Notes under the pieces: generated by a model
The model's input: only the letters and a program-made list of their open reading frames with translations
Told to the model about the DNA's origin: nothing
The model's database searches: none
Part shown: positions 54,760-63,304 of the stretch, piece by piece
Position numbering within the stretch: the stretch's first letter is position 1
Layout of the letters: each line of letters starts with the position of its first letter
Source of the DNA: Pacificimonas aurantium
Lineage (GTDB): Bacteria; Pseudomonadota; Alphaproteobacteria; Sphingomonadales; Sphingomonadaceae
Length of the DNA stretch: 64,000 nt
Assembly (NCBI RefSeq): GCF_020092905.1
Contig: NZ_JAGSGB010000004.1
Location: 180,569 to 244,568 of the forward strand
Direction of reading: 5' to 3'
Translations under genes and position numbers: made by a program

Positions 54760-55698
54760 ATGAGCATTCCCGCCGTCCTTCAGGGACGACTCTCGATCCC
54801 CGTGATCGCGTCGCCGCTTTTCATCATTTCCAACCCCGATCTTGTCATCGCTCAGTGCAAGGCGGGGGTGGTCGGCAGCTTTCCGTCACTGAATGCCCGC
54901 CCGCTTGAACAGTTCGAGGAGTGGTTGCAGCGCCTGTCCACCGAACTGACCGAGGAGGACGCGCCCTATGCCGTCAATCTGATCGTCCACAAGACGAACG
55001 GGCGGCTGCAGGAGGACCTGGACCTCTGCGTGAAGTACAAGGTCCCGCTCGTCATCACCTCGCTCGGCGCGCGCGAGGACGTCAATGAAGCGATCCATTC
55101 CTATGGCGGCATCGTCATGCACGATGTCATCAATAACCGCTTCGCCAGGAAGGCCGTCGAAAAGGGCGCCGACGGCCTGATCGCCGTTGCGGCAGGCGCG
55201 GGCGGCCATGCCGGCACTCTGTCGCCCTTCGCGCTGATCCATGAAATCCGTGAATGGTTCGACGGGCCGCTGGCCCTGTCCGGCTCGATGGCCACGGGCG
55301 ACGCGGTTCTCGCCGCGCGGGCGATGGGCGCCGACTTCGGCTATATCGGCTCCGCCTTCATCGCCACCGAAGAGGCGCGCGCCGACGAGGCCTATAAGCA
55401 GATGATCGTCGACTCCTCGGCGGACGACATCGTCTATTCTAGTCTCTTCACGGGCGTGCACGGAAACTACCTTGCGCCGTCGGTCCGAAAGGCTGGGCTC
55501 GATCCCGAAAACCTGCCTGAATCCGATCCGTCGAAGATGGATTTCGGCTCGGGCGGAAATCAGGACAAGAAGGCGTGGAAGGACATTTGGGGATGCGGTC
55601 AGGGCATCGGCGCGGTGGATGAGATCCTGCCTGCCGGGCAGCTGGTCGAGCGCCTGGTTCGCGAGTACCGCGCAGCGCAGGATCGCATCGCGACCTGA
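54760..55698 (+). CDS. Nitronate monooxygenase-like FMN enzyme
   Basis: A 312-residue TIM-barrel flavoprotein of the NPD family. Motifs: RLSIPVIASPLFIISNPDLV, VVGSFPSLNARPLEQFEEWL, the FMN-binding GADGLIAVAAGAGGHAGTLS (with the catalytic-region His), ALSGSMATGDAVLAARAMGA and DFGYIGSAFIATEEA. It could oxidise propionate-3-nitronate or act as a related enoyl reductase; the exact substrate cannot be read from sequence. Confidence 0.92.
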   Translation: MSIPAVLQGRLSIPVIASPLFIISNPDLVIAQCKAGVVGSFPSLNARPLEQFEEWLQRLSTELTEEDAPYAVNLIVHKTNGRLQEDLDLCVKYKVPLVITSLGAREDVNEAIHSYGGIVMHDVINNRFARKAVEKGADGLIAVAAGAGGHAGTLSPFALIHEIREWFDGPLALSGSMATGDAVLAARAMGADFGYIGSAFIATEEARADEAYKQMIVDSSADDIVYSSLFTGVHGNYLAPSVRKAGLDPENLPESDPSKMDFGSGGNQDKKAWKDIWGCGQGIGAVDEILPAGQLVERLVREYRAAQDRIAT

Positions 55699-55712
55699 GG
55701 AACCGGGCCGAA

Positions 55713-55768
55713 CGGGGCGGCGTTGCCACGGAAGCTCTTACCGTTTTCTGGCGAGAAAGGCCGCCCCG
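55713..55768 (+). promoter_or_regulatory. Inverted repeat abutting the DUF3775 start codon
   Basis: CGGGGCGGC (55713-55721) and GCCGCCCCG (55760-55768) form a perfect nine-base-pair stem with a 38-base loop. It ends exactly one base before the ATG at 55769. The loop contains GAGAAAGG close to the start codon, so folding could hide or expose the ribosome binding site. The layout mirrors the hairpin before 13201. Confidence 0.45.
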
Positions 55769-56170
55769 ATGGAACTTACGACGTCGCTCGACGAAATCTG
55801 CCGCATTGTAGCGCGCGCCCGCGAATTCGACGCCCAGGTGCCGGCCGTCGATCCCGACGACGGCTCCAACATGGCCGACGACGATGCAGTCGACGTGCTC
55901 GAGGACGAGACGAACACGTCCGTCGAGCAGGAGCTGCGCACTGCGCTCGAAGATCTGAACGAAGACGAACAGCAGGAACTCCTCGCGCTCGTCCTTGTCG
56001 GACGCGGGACCTATGACGCCGGCGAATGGGAAGATGCGCTGCAAAGCGCACGCGACGACGTCACCGACTATGTCGAGGAGCTTTACGAGACGCCCATGCT
56101 CGCGTCGCTGATCGAGGCCGGTCTCGCCGCTTTCGACCTCAGCTGCGACGATGTCGGCACGGTTAGCTGA
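55769..56170 (+). CDS. DUF3775 family protein
   Basis: A 133-residue acidic cytosolic protein. LDEICRIVARAREFDAQVPA, then DPDDGSNMADDDAVDVLEDE and ELRTALEDLNEDEQQELLAL, followed by LVLVGRGTYDAGEWEDALQS and LYETPMLASLIEAGLAAFDL match the DUF3775 pattern of a small helical protein. Function unknown. The start ATG at 55769 is used because the longer frame begins inside the nitronate monooxygenase gene. Confidence 0.88.
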   Translation: MELTTSLDEICRIVARAREFDAQVPAVDPDDGSNMADDDAVDVLEDETNTSVEQELRTALEDLNEDEQQELLALVLVGRGTYDAGEWEDALQSARDDVTDYVEELYETPMLASLIEAGLAAFDLSCDDVGTVS

Positions 56171-56193
56171 CCGGGGTCAGGCTGCGCTTGACC

Positions 56194-56709
56194 TCAGGGG
56201 CGAAAGGCCGTGTCGCAGATCTTGTCCCACGGGCCGCCGCGATAAAACCATAGCGACGCCCCGGTGACGGTAAAGGTCCAGGGGGAAAAGCCCGCCTCCA
56301 GCTCAGCCATCAGCATCCGGGCGTCCTCTGGAGAGACCTTGTTCTGCACCGTCACATGCGGCTGCCAGCGTCCCGCGTCCTGCGGCACCAGGTCATGCTC
56401 CCAGCGCCGGGCCAACCGGTCGCGAAAGTCCAGGAGCTCAGGCGACTCCAAGACATAGGCGACCCCTTTTCCCAGATTGCGCAGCCGGTCGACGCGGACG
56501 GGAATGTGCCGCTCGTGGCGGGCCTCGTCTTTCAGGTCGCGGCGCAGCTCGACTTCGCGTGTCTCCGGCAGATGGTGAAACATGGTGATGTGCGCGGCCA
56601 GATAGTTCCGCTCCGGCGGAAAATGAGCCGCTCGCAGCCGATCGAAATGGCCCTGCGCACGCCGCTCCATCTTCGCCGTCAGGATGACCGGAGCCAGCTC
56701 CGTCGTCAC
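56194..56709 (-). CDS. 2'-5' RNA ligase/2H-phosphoesterase-like protein
   Basis: A 171-residue protein with two HxT motifs, AAHITMFHHLP (about 40-50) and QPHVTVQNKVS (about 120-130), separated by the normal distance for the 2H phosphoesterase fold. Its GTG start overlaps the sulfotransferase stop (GTGA), suggesting co-expression. Cyclic phosphodiesterase or RNA ligase activity cannot be decided from sequence. Confidence 0.88.
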   Translation of the reverse strand: MTTELAPVILTAKMERRAQGHFDRLRAAHFPPERNYLAAHITMFHHLPETREVELRRDLKDEARHERHIPVRVDRLRNLGKGVAYVLESPELLDFRDRLARRWEHDLVPQDAGRWQPHVTVQNKVSPEDARMLMAELEAGFSPWTFTVTGASLWFYRGGPWDKICDTAFRP

Positions 56710-57509
56710 GCCGCCGGATAGCCCAGCCGTTCGGGAAGGTCGCCGAACCGGCTGCGAAATTCATCCAGCAGTCCCTCGTCGAGAATGTCGCGCCACCGGC
56801 TGGTGGTTTTCGACGTCACATGGCCCATTTTCTCGATCTCGGCTTCGCTCTTGCGCGATAGGTCCTGGGTGCGCGCCGTCTCCATGGCTTCCTCGAACAG
56901 CCGTCCCTCGAAGCCCATGAAGGTGAAGATGCGCGCGAACGTGTCGTCGAAGTTCGACATCAGCTCTTCGAACGTCACTTCCAGGACGTCGTCGCGCTCA
57001 TAATCCCAAGCCTCCATCGCCTCGAAGGTCCAGCGGGCGAAATGGTCCATTTCGAAGATCAGCCCCCCGCGCCGGTCCAGCTCGTTCAGCCGCGCCTGAT
57101 AGGACTGACCGGCCAGGTCTGCGCGATAGGCCTCCAGGAAGTCGTCGCTGCGGTGGCGAATGATGTAGGGAATGGCGGTGGGGGAAGACCCGGTGAAGTC
57201 GGTGCTGGAGCACCAGGGCTCCTTCGTGCGCAGGTGATATTGGTATCCCGACACCAGCACGTCGCGCGGGTCGCGGACCACGTGGACGCCGCGCATCGGC
57301 GACGGGCGCGCCGCGGGCTCCCAAAGCGAATGGCTGAACATCGTGATGCCGGCCTTGCTGGGAAAGCCGCGCGAGAAGGAACGGCGGTTGCGATAGTACC
57401 AGCCCCGGCTCTCCCCGATGTCACGGAACACGTTCTGCAGTAGCACCGTGCCGCATTTGTGATGGACGAACAGCGCCAGACGCGGGTCCGGCACGGTGCG
57501 GCTCCCCAA
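56706..57509 (-). CDS. Sulfotransferase domain protein
   Basis: A 267-residue PAPS-dependent sulfotransferase candidate. LALFVHHKCGTVLLQNVFRD is the 5'-phosphosulfate loop and GVHVVRDPRDVLVSGYQYH the 3'-phosphate motif. The C-terminal part (VLEVTFEELMSNFDDTFARI, SEAEIEKMGHVTSKTTSRWR, LLDEFRSRFGDLPERLGYPA) is typical of polysaccharide or lipid sulfotransferases. The acceptor is unknown. It overlaps the 2H gene and may modify cell-surface glycans. Confidence 0.9.
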   Translation of the reverse strand: MGSRTVPDPRLALFVHHKCGTVLLQNVFRDIGESRGWYYRNRRSFSRGFPSKAGITMFSHSLWEPAARPSPMRGVHVVRDPRDVLVSGYQYHLRTKEPWCSSTDFTGSSPTAIPYIIRHRSDDFLEAYRADLAGQSYQARLNELDRRGGLIFEMDHFARWTFEAMEAWDYERDDVLEVTFEELMSNFDDTFARIFTFMGFEGRLFEEAMETARTQDLSRKSEAEIEKMGHVTSKTTSRWRDILDEGLLDEFRSRFGDLPERLGYPAA

Positions 57510-57614
57510 AGTCTGCCGTACCTTCCTGACGATACCGATATCTGCCCTCCTGCCGTTGCCCCTCCCCTAGCCGGGCAAGCGCAAATTTCCAGCGGCGGCG
57601 TGCAGACCGCTGTC

Positions 57615-58892
57615 TCAGCCGCGGCGCCGGTCCTTCCGGCGAAGCTCCCAGCCCAGCAGGATACCCAGCAGCAGGATGACGACTCCGCCGATCAGGATCG
57701 CGCGCAGCATGCCCGGCAAGGCGACGGAAAAGTCCAGGAAATCGACATTGCCGGTCTTCCAGAAGACCCAGTCCCCGGCCAGGTCGGTCGCCAGCAGCGA
57801 ATTGCCGGTTTCCAGCACGACGATGCCGTCGCCGGTATCGGGGTCCAGCCGCACGGCGGTGTTGATCGCCGGCTCGTTATTGCCGTCATGCCCGATGATG
57901 AAGTCGCCCCGGTTGTTGGCCGCATAGAGCATGGTGCCAAGTCCCCAGATGTCGGCCCCCATCTGAGAGGCATGCGGCACCCGCATCGCGGCAAGCGTTT
58001 CCGGTGACAGCACGCCCCGGCCCGGCGGGGCCGCCTGCGGCCCCTGCGCCTCGATGAAGCGCGCCATGTCGTTGGCGGTGGTGTAGAGCGAGGTCGCGGC
58101 CAGCGAGGTGTAGCGGTTCAGCGGCTCGAGCCGCCCCTGCGCATCGTAATTTTCGGCCAGCCGGGTGCGCTCCGCCTCGTCCAGAACATAGCCCGTATCG
58201 GTCATGCCCAGCGGCCGGAAAATACGCGTTCTCATATAGTCGTCGAAGGACATGCCGCTGATCTCTTCGATCAGCAGTTGCAGCAGCGTGTAGCCGCCCC
58301 CTGAATAGGACCAGCCCGATCCCGGCTCCTCGACGACCCGCACGGCGCCGCTGGCATTGGAGGACGCATCCTTCGCCTGCGTCAGCGAGTCTTCCAGCGA
58401 CTGGACGGGCTCTCCCTCGGGAAAGCCGTCATATCCCAGGCCGTCGCCCAGGCCCGCCATGTGGCTCAGCAGGCGGCGCACCGTGACGCCGTCATGGTCA
58501 TAGGGGCTGGGCGGCAACTCCCAGCGCGTCAGATAGGTTGAGGCCGGCGCGTCGAGATCGATCAGTCCGTCCTCGGCCAGCGCCATGACGCCCCATGCCG
58601 ACACCCATTTGCTCAGCGAGGCCACCTGGAACAGCGACTCTCCGTCCACGGGCTCGCCCGCCGACGTGCTGTGCCGTGCAACCACATCGCCCTCCTCGAT
58701 CAGGGCGAAAACAAGATTGCCGCGGGCCTCCTCCTCGATCTTCTGCGTGGCGGCGCGTGCGAAGGCGGCGGGGTCGGCGGACTGCGTCAGCGGCGTGCGG
58801 AACAGGCCGCCATCGACGGCGATGAAGCACAGCGCCGCCCACCCCGCCATTGCGATCAGGGTCACGGGAATGGCTAGTAGATATCTGGGCAT
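57615..58892 (-). CDS. Beta-lactamase-like serine hydrolase with C-terminal membrane helix
   Basis: A 425-residue class C-type hydrolase. An N-terminal hydrophobic segment (LLAIPVTLIAMAGWAALCFI) anchors or exports it. The catalytic motif is S92-L-S-K95 in QVASLSKWVSAW, the second motif is in the region WSYSGGGYTLLQLL (the usual Y-x-N is Y-S-G here), and the KTG-like box is IGHDGNN. A second membrane helix near the end (MLRAILIGGVVILLLGILLG) and a basic tail follow. Likely an esterase or D-aminopeptidase rather than a true lactamase. Confidence 0.9.
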   Translation of the reverse strand: MPRYLLAIPVTLIAMAGWAALCFIAVDGGLFRTPLTQSADPAAFARAATQKIEEEARGNLVFALIEEGDVVARHSTSAGEPVDGESLFQVASLSKWVSAWGVMALAEDGLIDLDAPASTYLTRWELPPSPYDHDGVTVRRLLSHMAGLGDGLGYDGFPEGEPVQSLEDSLTQAKDASSNASGAVRVVEEPGSGWSYSGGGYTLLQLLIEEISGMSFDDYMRTRIFRPLGMTDTGYVLDEAERTRLAENYDAQGRLEPLNRYTSLAATSLYTTANDMARFIEAQGPQAAPPGRGVLSPETLAAMRVPHASQMGADIWGLGTMLYAANNRGDFIIGHDGNNEPAINTAVRLDPDTGDGIVVLETGNSLLATDLAGDWVFWKTGNVDFLDFSVALPGMLRAILIGGVVILLLGILLGWELRRKDRRRG

Positions 58893-59136
58893 GGCGGTCG
58901 TCTCTCAGGCTGGTTCGGCGTCGTCGGGATCGCAATTGTGGGTACGGCGCAGCGCCCGAAGGTGGCACGCCGAAGCCGACAGGCTAAGGTGCGCCCCCGC
59001 AGGCTGCTGCGGACTGCTGCGGGCTGCCGCGGCGGCCCTGTAGCTCGGGGATAGGGCGTGCACCGCCGCGAGTCTTGCCCGGACGCGACAACCGCTTGTC
59101 GCCGGGCGTCAGATTGGGGCGGAGAGGGGGAACGAG

Positions 59137-60156
59137 GTGCCGGAGATCCTGTCGATGTTCGTGCGCAAGGCGATTGCGCAGGCGCCGGAGGGTCTGGCGG
59201 CGGGGCCGCTTTACCGGGTGGCTGGGCTGACACCCGCCGAAGCCGACGATCCCGAAGCGGCCATTCCCGCCGACCGCTACTATGCCCTGCTAGAGGCGAT
59301 CGCGGAGGCCGAAGGACCCCGCATCGGATTCCACATGCGACTGTCGGGCTCGATGGGCTGCGAGGATTTCGGCGCCGTCGGGCTCGCTTGGAAGTCGGCG
59401 CCCACGATCGGTCATTCCTTCGAGCGGATGGACCGCTTTTCGCGGCTCTACAATCCGGTGTCGACCTTCGCCCCTCAGCCCATGGGGGACGAATGGTGGT
59501 GGACGCATCACCGCCCCCAGCCGGCCCGGAAGGGGCTTTACCTGTCGAACGAAGCGGCGCTTGCAACCTTCGCGGCGCTCTGGCGCGATGCCGCCGGTCC
59601 CGACCGCGCGCCGCTCCGCGTCCAGTTCGCGCACGAGCCGCTCGGGACGACCGCCGCGCTGCAGGACTATTTCCGCTGCCCGGTGGACATGAACGCGGAC
59701 CGCGATGCGCTGGTCTTCTCGGCGGAGATGCTGGCGCGGCCCAATCCGGTCGGTGACGAGACGATCTGGCGCTTCTTCCAGGCACATCTGGAGGAGCGCT
59801 TTCCTGAGGTCGCAGAGGACAGCCTCGACCGGCGCATCGTGCTGCACATCGCCGGCGCGCTCAGCGAGGGCGTGCCGGGGCTCGAGCAAGTCGCGGCCAT
59901 GGTCGGCATGGGCGCCCGCACGTTGCAGCGCCGGCTGGGCGAACTCGGGCGCACCTTCCAGTCGCTGGTCGAAGAGGCACGCCGCGAACTTGCCTTCGAA
60001 CTTCTCGCCGAGAGCGACTATTCGCTGGTCGAGATCGCCTTCCTGACCGGATTTGCCGAGCAAAGCTCGTTCACCCGCGCGGTGAAGCGCTGGTCGGGCC
60101 GCACCCCGCGCCAGGTGCGCGCGGCGGCAGGGCCTCGCCCCGCCGCGATCTCCTGA
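59137..60156 (+). CDS. AraC-family transcriptional regulator
   Basis: A 339-residue regulator with a GTG start behind a GAGGGGG site. The long N-terminal domain (about 1-225) resembles the OruR/ArgR-type effector domain with DYFRCPVDMNADRDALVFSA. The C-terminal double HTH is VAAMVGMGARTLQRRLGELG and LVEIAFLTGFAEQSSFTRAV, ending RWSGRTPRQVRAA. It is divergent from the serine hydrolase gene, with 244 bases between them, and may control it. Confidence 0.92.
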   Translation: MPEILSMFVRKAIAQAPEGLAAGPLYRVAGLTPAEADDPEAAIPADRYYALLEAIAEAEGPRIGFHMRLSGSMGCEDFGAVGLAWKSAPTIGHSFERMDRFSRLYNPVSTFAPQPMGDEWWWTHHRPQPARKGLYLSNEAALATFAALWRDAAGPDRAPLRVQFAHEPLGTTAALQDYFRCPVDMNADRDALVFSAEMLARPNPVGDETIWRFFQAHLEERFPEVAEDSLDRRIVLHIAGALSEGVPGLEQVAAMVGMGARTLQRRLGELGRTFQSLVEEARRELAFELLAESDYSLVEIAFLTGFAEQSSFTRAVKRWSGRTPRQVRAAAGPRPAAIS

Positions 60157-60275
60157 CCGGCGAGAAAAACGTAACCCCGGCAAATGTCGCCGTCGGCCGG
60201 GCAGCCAACTTTCAATGGGAGTTTCGCCGCACTCCGGCGCTTCCGGACATTAGCGACCGACGGCTACGCCAGACC

Positions 60276-60503
60276 CTATTCGTCCAGGATTGCAGGAATG
60301 ATGTGGCGACCGACGATCTTGTCTCGCCAACGGCTCCAGATCCCGCCCATTCGGTAGTTCCCGTCGGTGATCAGCAACGAGAGGTCCGGTTCCGGAACCA
60401 CGATCAGCAACTGGTCTCCATTGCCGCTCGCCTGATACGCCGTGAAGGGCCCCCGGATTCGATATCGAACAGGCCCAAATATAGGCCTGCGACCCGCCGA
60501 CAT
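60276..60503 (-). pseudogene. C-terminal remnant of a second serine hydrolase
   Basis: Only about 75 codons remain. ASGNGDQLLIVVPEPDLSLL, ITDGNYRMGGIWSRW and the ending IIPAILDE match the C-terminal strand and helix of beta-lactamase-family hydrolases (ASGNGGQ...VVP...LDL type). The catalytic SxxK part is missing. The frame is cut at the edge of the tRNA-like sequence at about 60518, implying that an insertion or deletion removed the rest. Confidence 0.72.
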
Positions 60504-60517
60504 AATCTTGTTGGGTA

Positions 60518-60591
60518 TGGTGAGCCCTGAAGGATTCGAACCTTTGACCTACTGATTAAAAGTCAGTCGGTCTAGTTCTTTCCTGACTAGC
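60518..60591 (-). tRNA. Degenerate tRNA-Lys-like (TTT) sequence
   Basis: On the minus strand the anticodon arm is intact (ACTGA-CTTTTAA-TCAGT, anticodon TTT). A T arm GGTTCGAATCC and an ending AGGGCTC-ACCA follow. The D arm is abnormal and no strand complementary to AGGGCTC lies at the 5' side, so no normal acceptor stem forms. I read it as the 3' end of a tRNA left by integration or decay, not a working tRNA. Confidence 0.5.
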
Positions 60592-60627
60592 CTGATCCTG
60601 AAAGCTTCGATTGTACGATCCGCCTCC

Positions 60628-61716
60628 TTGCGACAGCTCGAGCAACGGTTCGGCCCCTTCATGGCAGCGCCAAATCGTTTAGCTCCTGCGCCCTACCGTT
60701 TTCGGGACGTGCAAACGAGCAAGGTAGTATCGGAAGCCTTCACGTTGGAACGCGCCGCACACCAGTCAGCTCTAAGTGCGGTAAGATCGCTACTCACGTC
60801 GGATCTACCCGCCGGCAAGGGAGCTGCTCGCGCCAAGATCGGGCGGCTGGTCGCATTCAGATTTCCCACCTACCAGCAGTGGCTGGCGGGCCAGCGCGCA
60901 AACGACCCGAGCGAATTGTTCGCGGAAGTATCCGGTAGGTTTCTCGCTATTGAGGGACCAACCGATCCTGCCCAGGCCTTACGCCGTTGTCCGCCCGGAT
61001 ATCTTGCTACGACGAGAGGCCGGCAGGTCGTTTTCCGCGATCGGCGAACGGGGAAGCGAGCGTTCACTCAGGCAGGGTCGTTCGTCATCTTCCACCGTCA
61101 ACCGGACGAGCATGCGATCAGGGCTGCCCTCACCCTCCTCGCCAATGAAAAGGACGCGCCGCTTAGGGCCTGGGGCTCCGCGGCCTTCAAGAAGAAGGTA
61201 GCAGCGGAAGCGGCCGCCCAAGGCCTCATTCTTGCCACTACCGGTGCCGGAGCGTTCTCAAAGAAGCTCCTTAGCGAGCTCAACGTCACGCCTCCTCCCC
61301 CTTCTCGCGAGGTTCACGAACAAGAGATTACTCCGAAGCCGTCTATCGGAGCAGAGCGGAGCAGAGGGAAAACGCCAGTTCACCCTGACGACGTTGATAA
61401 AGATATACCATCTTCACCGAACGCTAACTCTAGTGCGCACATGCCGCGCCGAGATAGCGAGGTGGCCTCAAACTCGCGGGAACCAGCACGGGAGCACCAA
61501 GCAACCCTGACCAACCTGTTTGTTCAGTGGGAGCAGTCTGGCCAGACAATCGCAAACCACGGTAAACGTCGAATGTTGGCCGTTCAGATCGCCAAGCTAG
61601 CGCAGGAGACCGGCACTGCCATTCCGGCGGAGCATCAGAAAGAAATCCAGAAGCAGGTACTCGAACAGCGGCGGATGCAGCAGGCCGCCGCTCAGCTCCG
61701 CGGCCAGTCTCGATAG
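60628..61716 (+). pseudogene. C-terminal part of a relaxase-like mobilisation protein
   Basis: A 362-codon frame (TTG at the annotated start, open further upstream to 60556). It has no recognisable N-terminal relaxase motifs. The segment RGRQVVFRDRRTGKRAFTQA to AFKKKVAAEAAAQGLIL resembles the LPD7-like domain found in the C-terminal part of many TraI/MobA relaxases, followed by Pro/Ser-rich linker and a helical tail rich in Gln/Arg. The 5' end lies in the tRNA-like remnant, so the N-terminal catalytic part is probably lost. Domain assignment is by pattern and should be checked. Confidence 0.5.
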
Positions 61717-61723
61717 CGAGGGC

Positions 61724-62485
61724 TTAGGCGGCTGGCCGATGCGAGAAGAGATGCTTCTGTATGTCGATAAAAGCCCCGCGGATGTCTGCGACCGAACCCA
61801 ACGCACGCTTCGCGTCGTTCACTCCTCCGTACCGTATGCGCAATAGATCAGCGAGACGCTGCGGTTCCAGTTCGCGTATCCCTTGTGTTTCATACCCGTT
61901 GAGGACGTGCTCGAGAAACGCTCTCATCTCGTCCTCGTAGCCGTCCAGTCCAGTTGCCTTCGTCGCTTGGACCCGTTCCGAACGGGCCAGCGGAGCGAGA
62001 GGGAAACGAATGTACGTGAGCACATCGAAGATGTCGGAATGCGGTGCGTCAATCAGATGCCTCATATCCCCTAAGCGCTCGCGGTCGTAGTCTATCTCGG
62101 TCAGCGGTCGAGGCACGCCATTCGCCGTTCCGGTTCCGTCCAGATCTCCCTAAGCTCGTCCTCCTCTGTCACGAGCGTGGCGAGGCCGCCGAACAGGTGA
62201 TCTATGAACTCCTGCGCCATTATCGGCCTCCCGTTGAACATGTATGTCGTGGCGCCGCCATACTTAGTCCGGCGCTCCTAACCGACAGCGAGCTTTACAA
62301 CGATCTTCCCTGTTGCGGGCTCGGGATCGTCGGGATCACCGGCTCTTCTGGAGGTGGAGGCTCACCCGCCCCGGGCGCGAGTTTCAGCTTCTCCGGTTCC
62401 TCACGCGACAGCGGCTCTCCGTCCCATTCAGAATAGTTGAAGTTTCCAAGCCTTCACGAAGTCGTAGATCGTAAAGAAGAATTTA
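61724..62485 (-). pseudogene. Frameshifted remnant of a type I restriction subunit HsdR
   Basis: Several frames on the minus strand read like the C-terminal domain of EcoEI-type HsdR, in the correct order: FFTIYDFVKAW, WDGEPLSREEPEKL, KIVVKLAVG, MAQEFIDHLFGGLATL (62220 onward), then IDAPHSDIFDVLTYIRF, EDEMRAFLEHVLNGYE, LADLLRIRYGGVND and LGSVADIRGAFIDIQKHLF. Frame changes and stops occur between the pieces. The motor and nuclease part is absent. It joins directly to an IS3 remnant. Confidence 0.75.
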
Positions 62486-62910
62486 GGCAAACACGGCGTT
62501 GGGACGCATTCAGCGCCTGCTGCACATAATCGATCGCTAGCCCGACGTCGCGAAGGGCTCAGTACTTTCTCTCGACCACCCCCTTCAGGGTCGAAGCATC
62601 CAGCATCAGATCAGACACCGCCTTCCTGAGCCGCTGATTCTCCTTCTCCAAGTCCTTCAAACGCCGGGCCTGGCTGACCTTCAGCCCGCTATACTCGCGG
62701 CGCAAGCGGTAGTAGCTCTGCTTCGAGATCCCCAGCGACCGGCTGATCGCACCATCTTCTCTCCCTGCGACAGCTGCACCCCAGCCTCGCGCAGCATCCC
62801 GATAAGCTTTTCTACCGTGTATCTCTTCCGCGCCATTCACAGCTCCTTCCAAGCCGCGCATAGCCGAAATCCTAACTCTCAAAATGGCCCACTCCTCAGG
62901 GGGCTAGTCA
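62486..62910 (-). mobile_element. Truncated IS3-family element (IS407-like group)
   Basis: The right end TGACTAGCCCCCTGAG (62895-62910) resembles the terminal repeat of IS407-group elements. The orfA frame starts at 62836 (MARKRYTVEKLIGMLREAGV) and shifts frame near 62756, after SQGEK. It continues as AISRSLGISKQSYYRLRREY and VSQARRLKDLEKENQRLRKA to a stop at 62559. A short orfB start (about 20 residues, IDYVQQALNASQRRVC) is cut off by the hsdR remnant. It is not active. Confidence 0.75.
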
Positions 62911-63304
62911 CGGAATCAGCGACCTTTCGTATGGCCTCTGCAAAAGGCTCGACATCCAAGCGACTTTTCAAGATACGAACTAAGATCGACATCGGTCAGC
63001 GTGAAGATACGATCCTTCCATCGCAGGGAGAGACGGGAATTGATTTCCCCGTTCCGGAGGCGGAAGCGGGCGTTCGTGAGTGTTCAACAGAATGGGGCGT
63101 TGCGTCACACTGCGGCATCAGCGAGGTTCAGCCAGTTAGGGGAGCGAAGAGATGCCTCCCGGGGCTGCGAAAGGTCACCTAAGCTTGACTAGCCTCAAAC
63201 GTTCAAGCGTGTCCGAGCTTCCGAACTGTCGCATAAAGTGTTTTTGGTACTGCGTCCCGTCCCTCGCGGGAGTGGTAACGCGATAATATCGGTAGTGGTT
63301 AATT
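62911..63304. other. Non-coding or decayed stretch before the exonuclease gene
   Basis: No intact gene is supported here. A minus-strand fragment near 63080-62960 (RFRLRNGEINSRLSLRWKDR followed by IFTLTDVD) faintly resembles phage head-tail joining proteins, but stops on both sides leave about 50 codons. A small inverted repeat (CCCTCGCGGGAG, about 63263-63274) precedes the exonuclease gene. The region reads as mobile-element debris. Confidence 0.35.

Noticed and set aside
60518..60591. Functional tRNA-Lys
   Set aside because: The 5' acceptor strand and D arm do not match the tRNA pattern, so a working tRNA is unlikely.
62817..63182. Plus-strand frame over the IS end
   Set aside because: It crosses the IS terminal repeat into debris and shows no domain.
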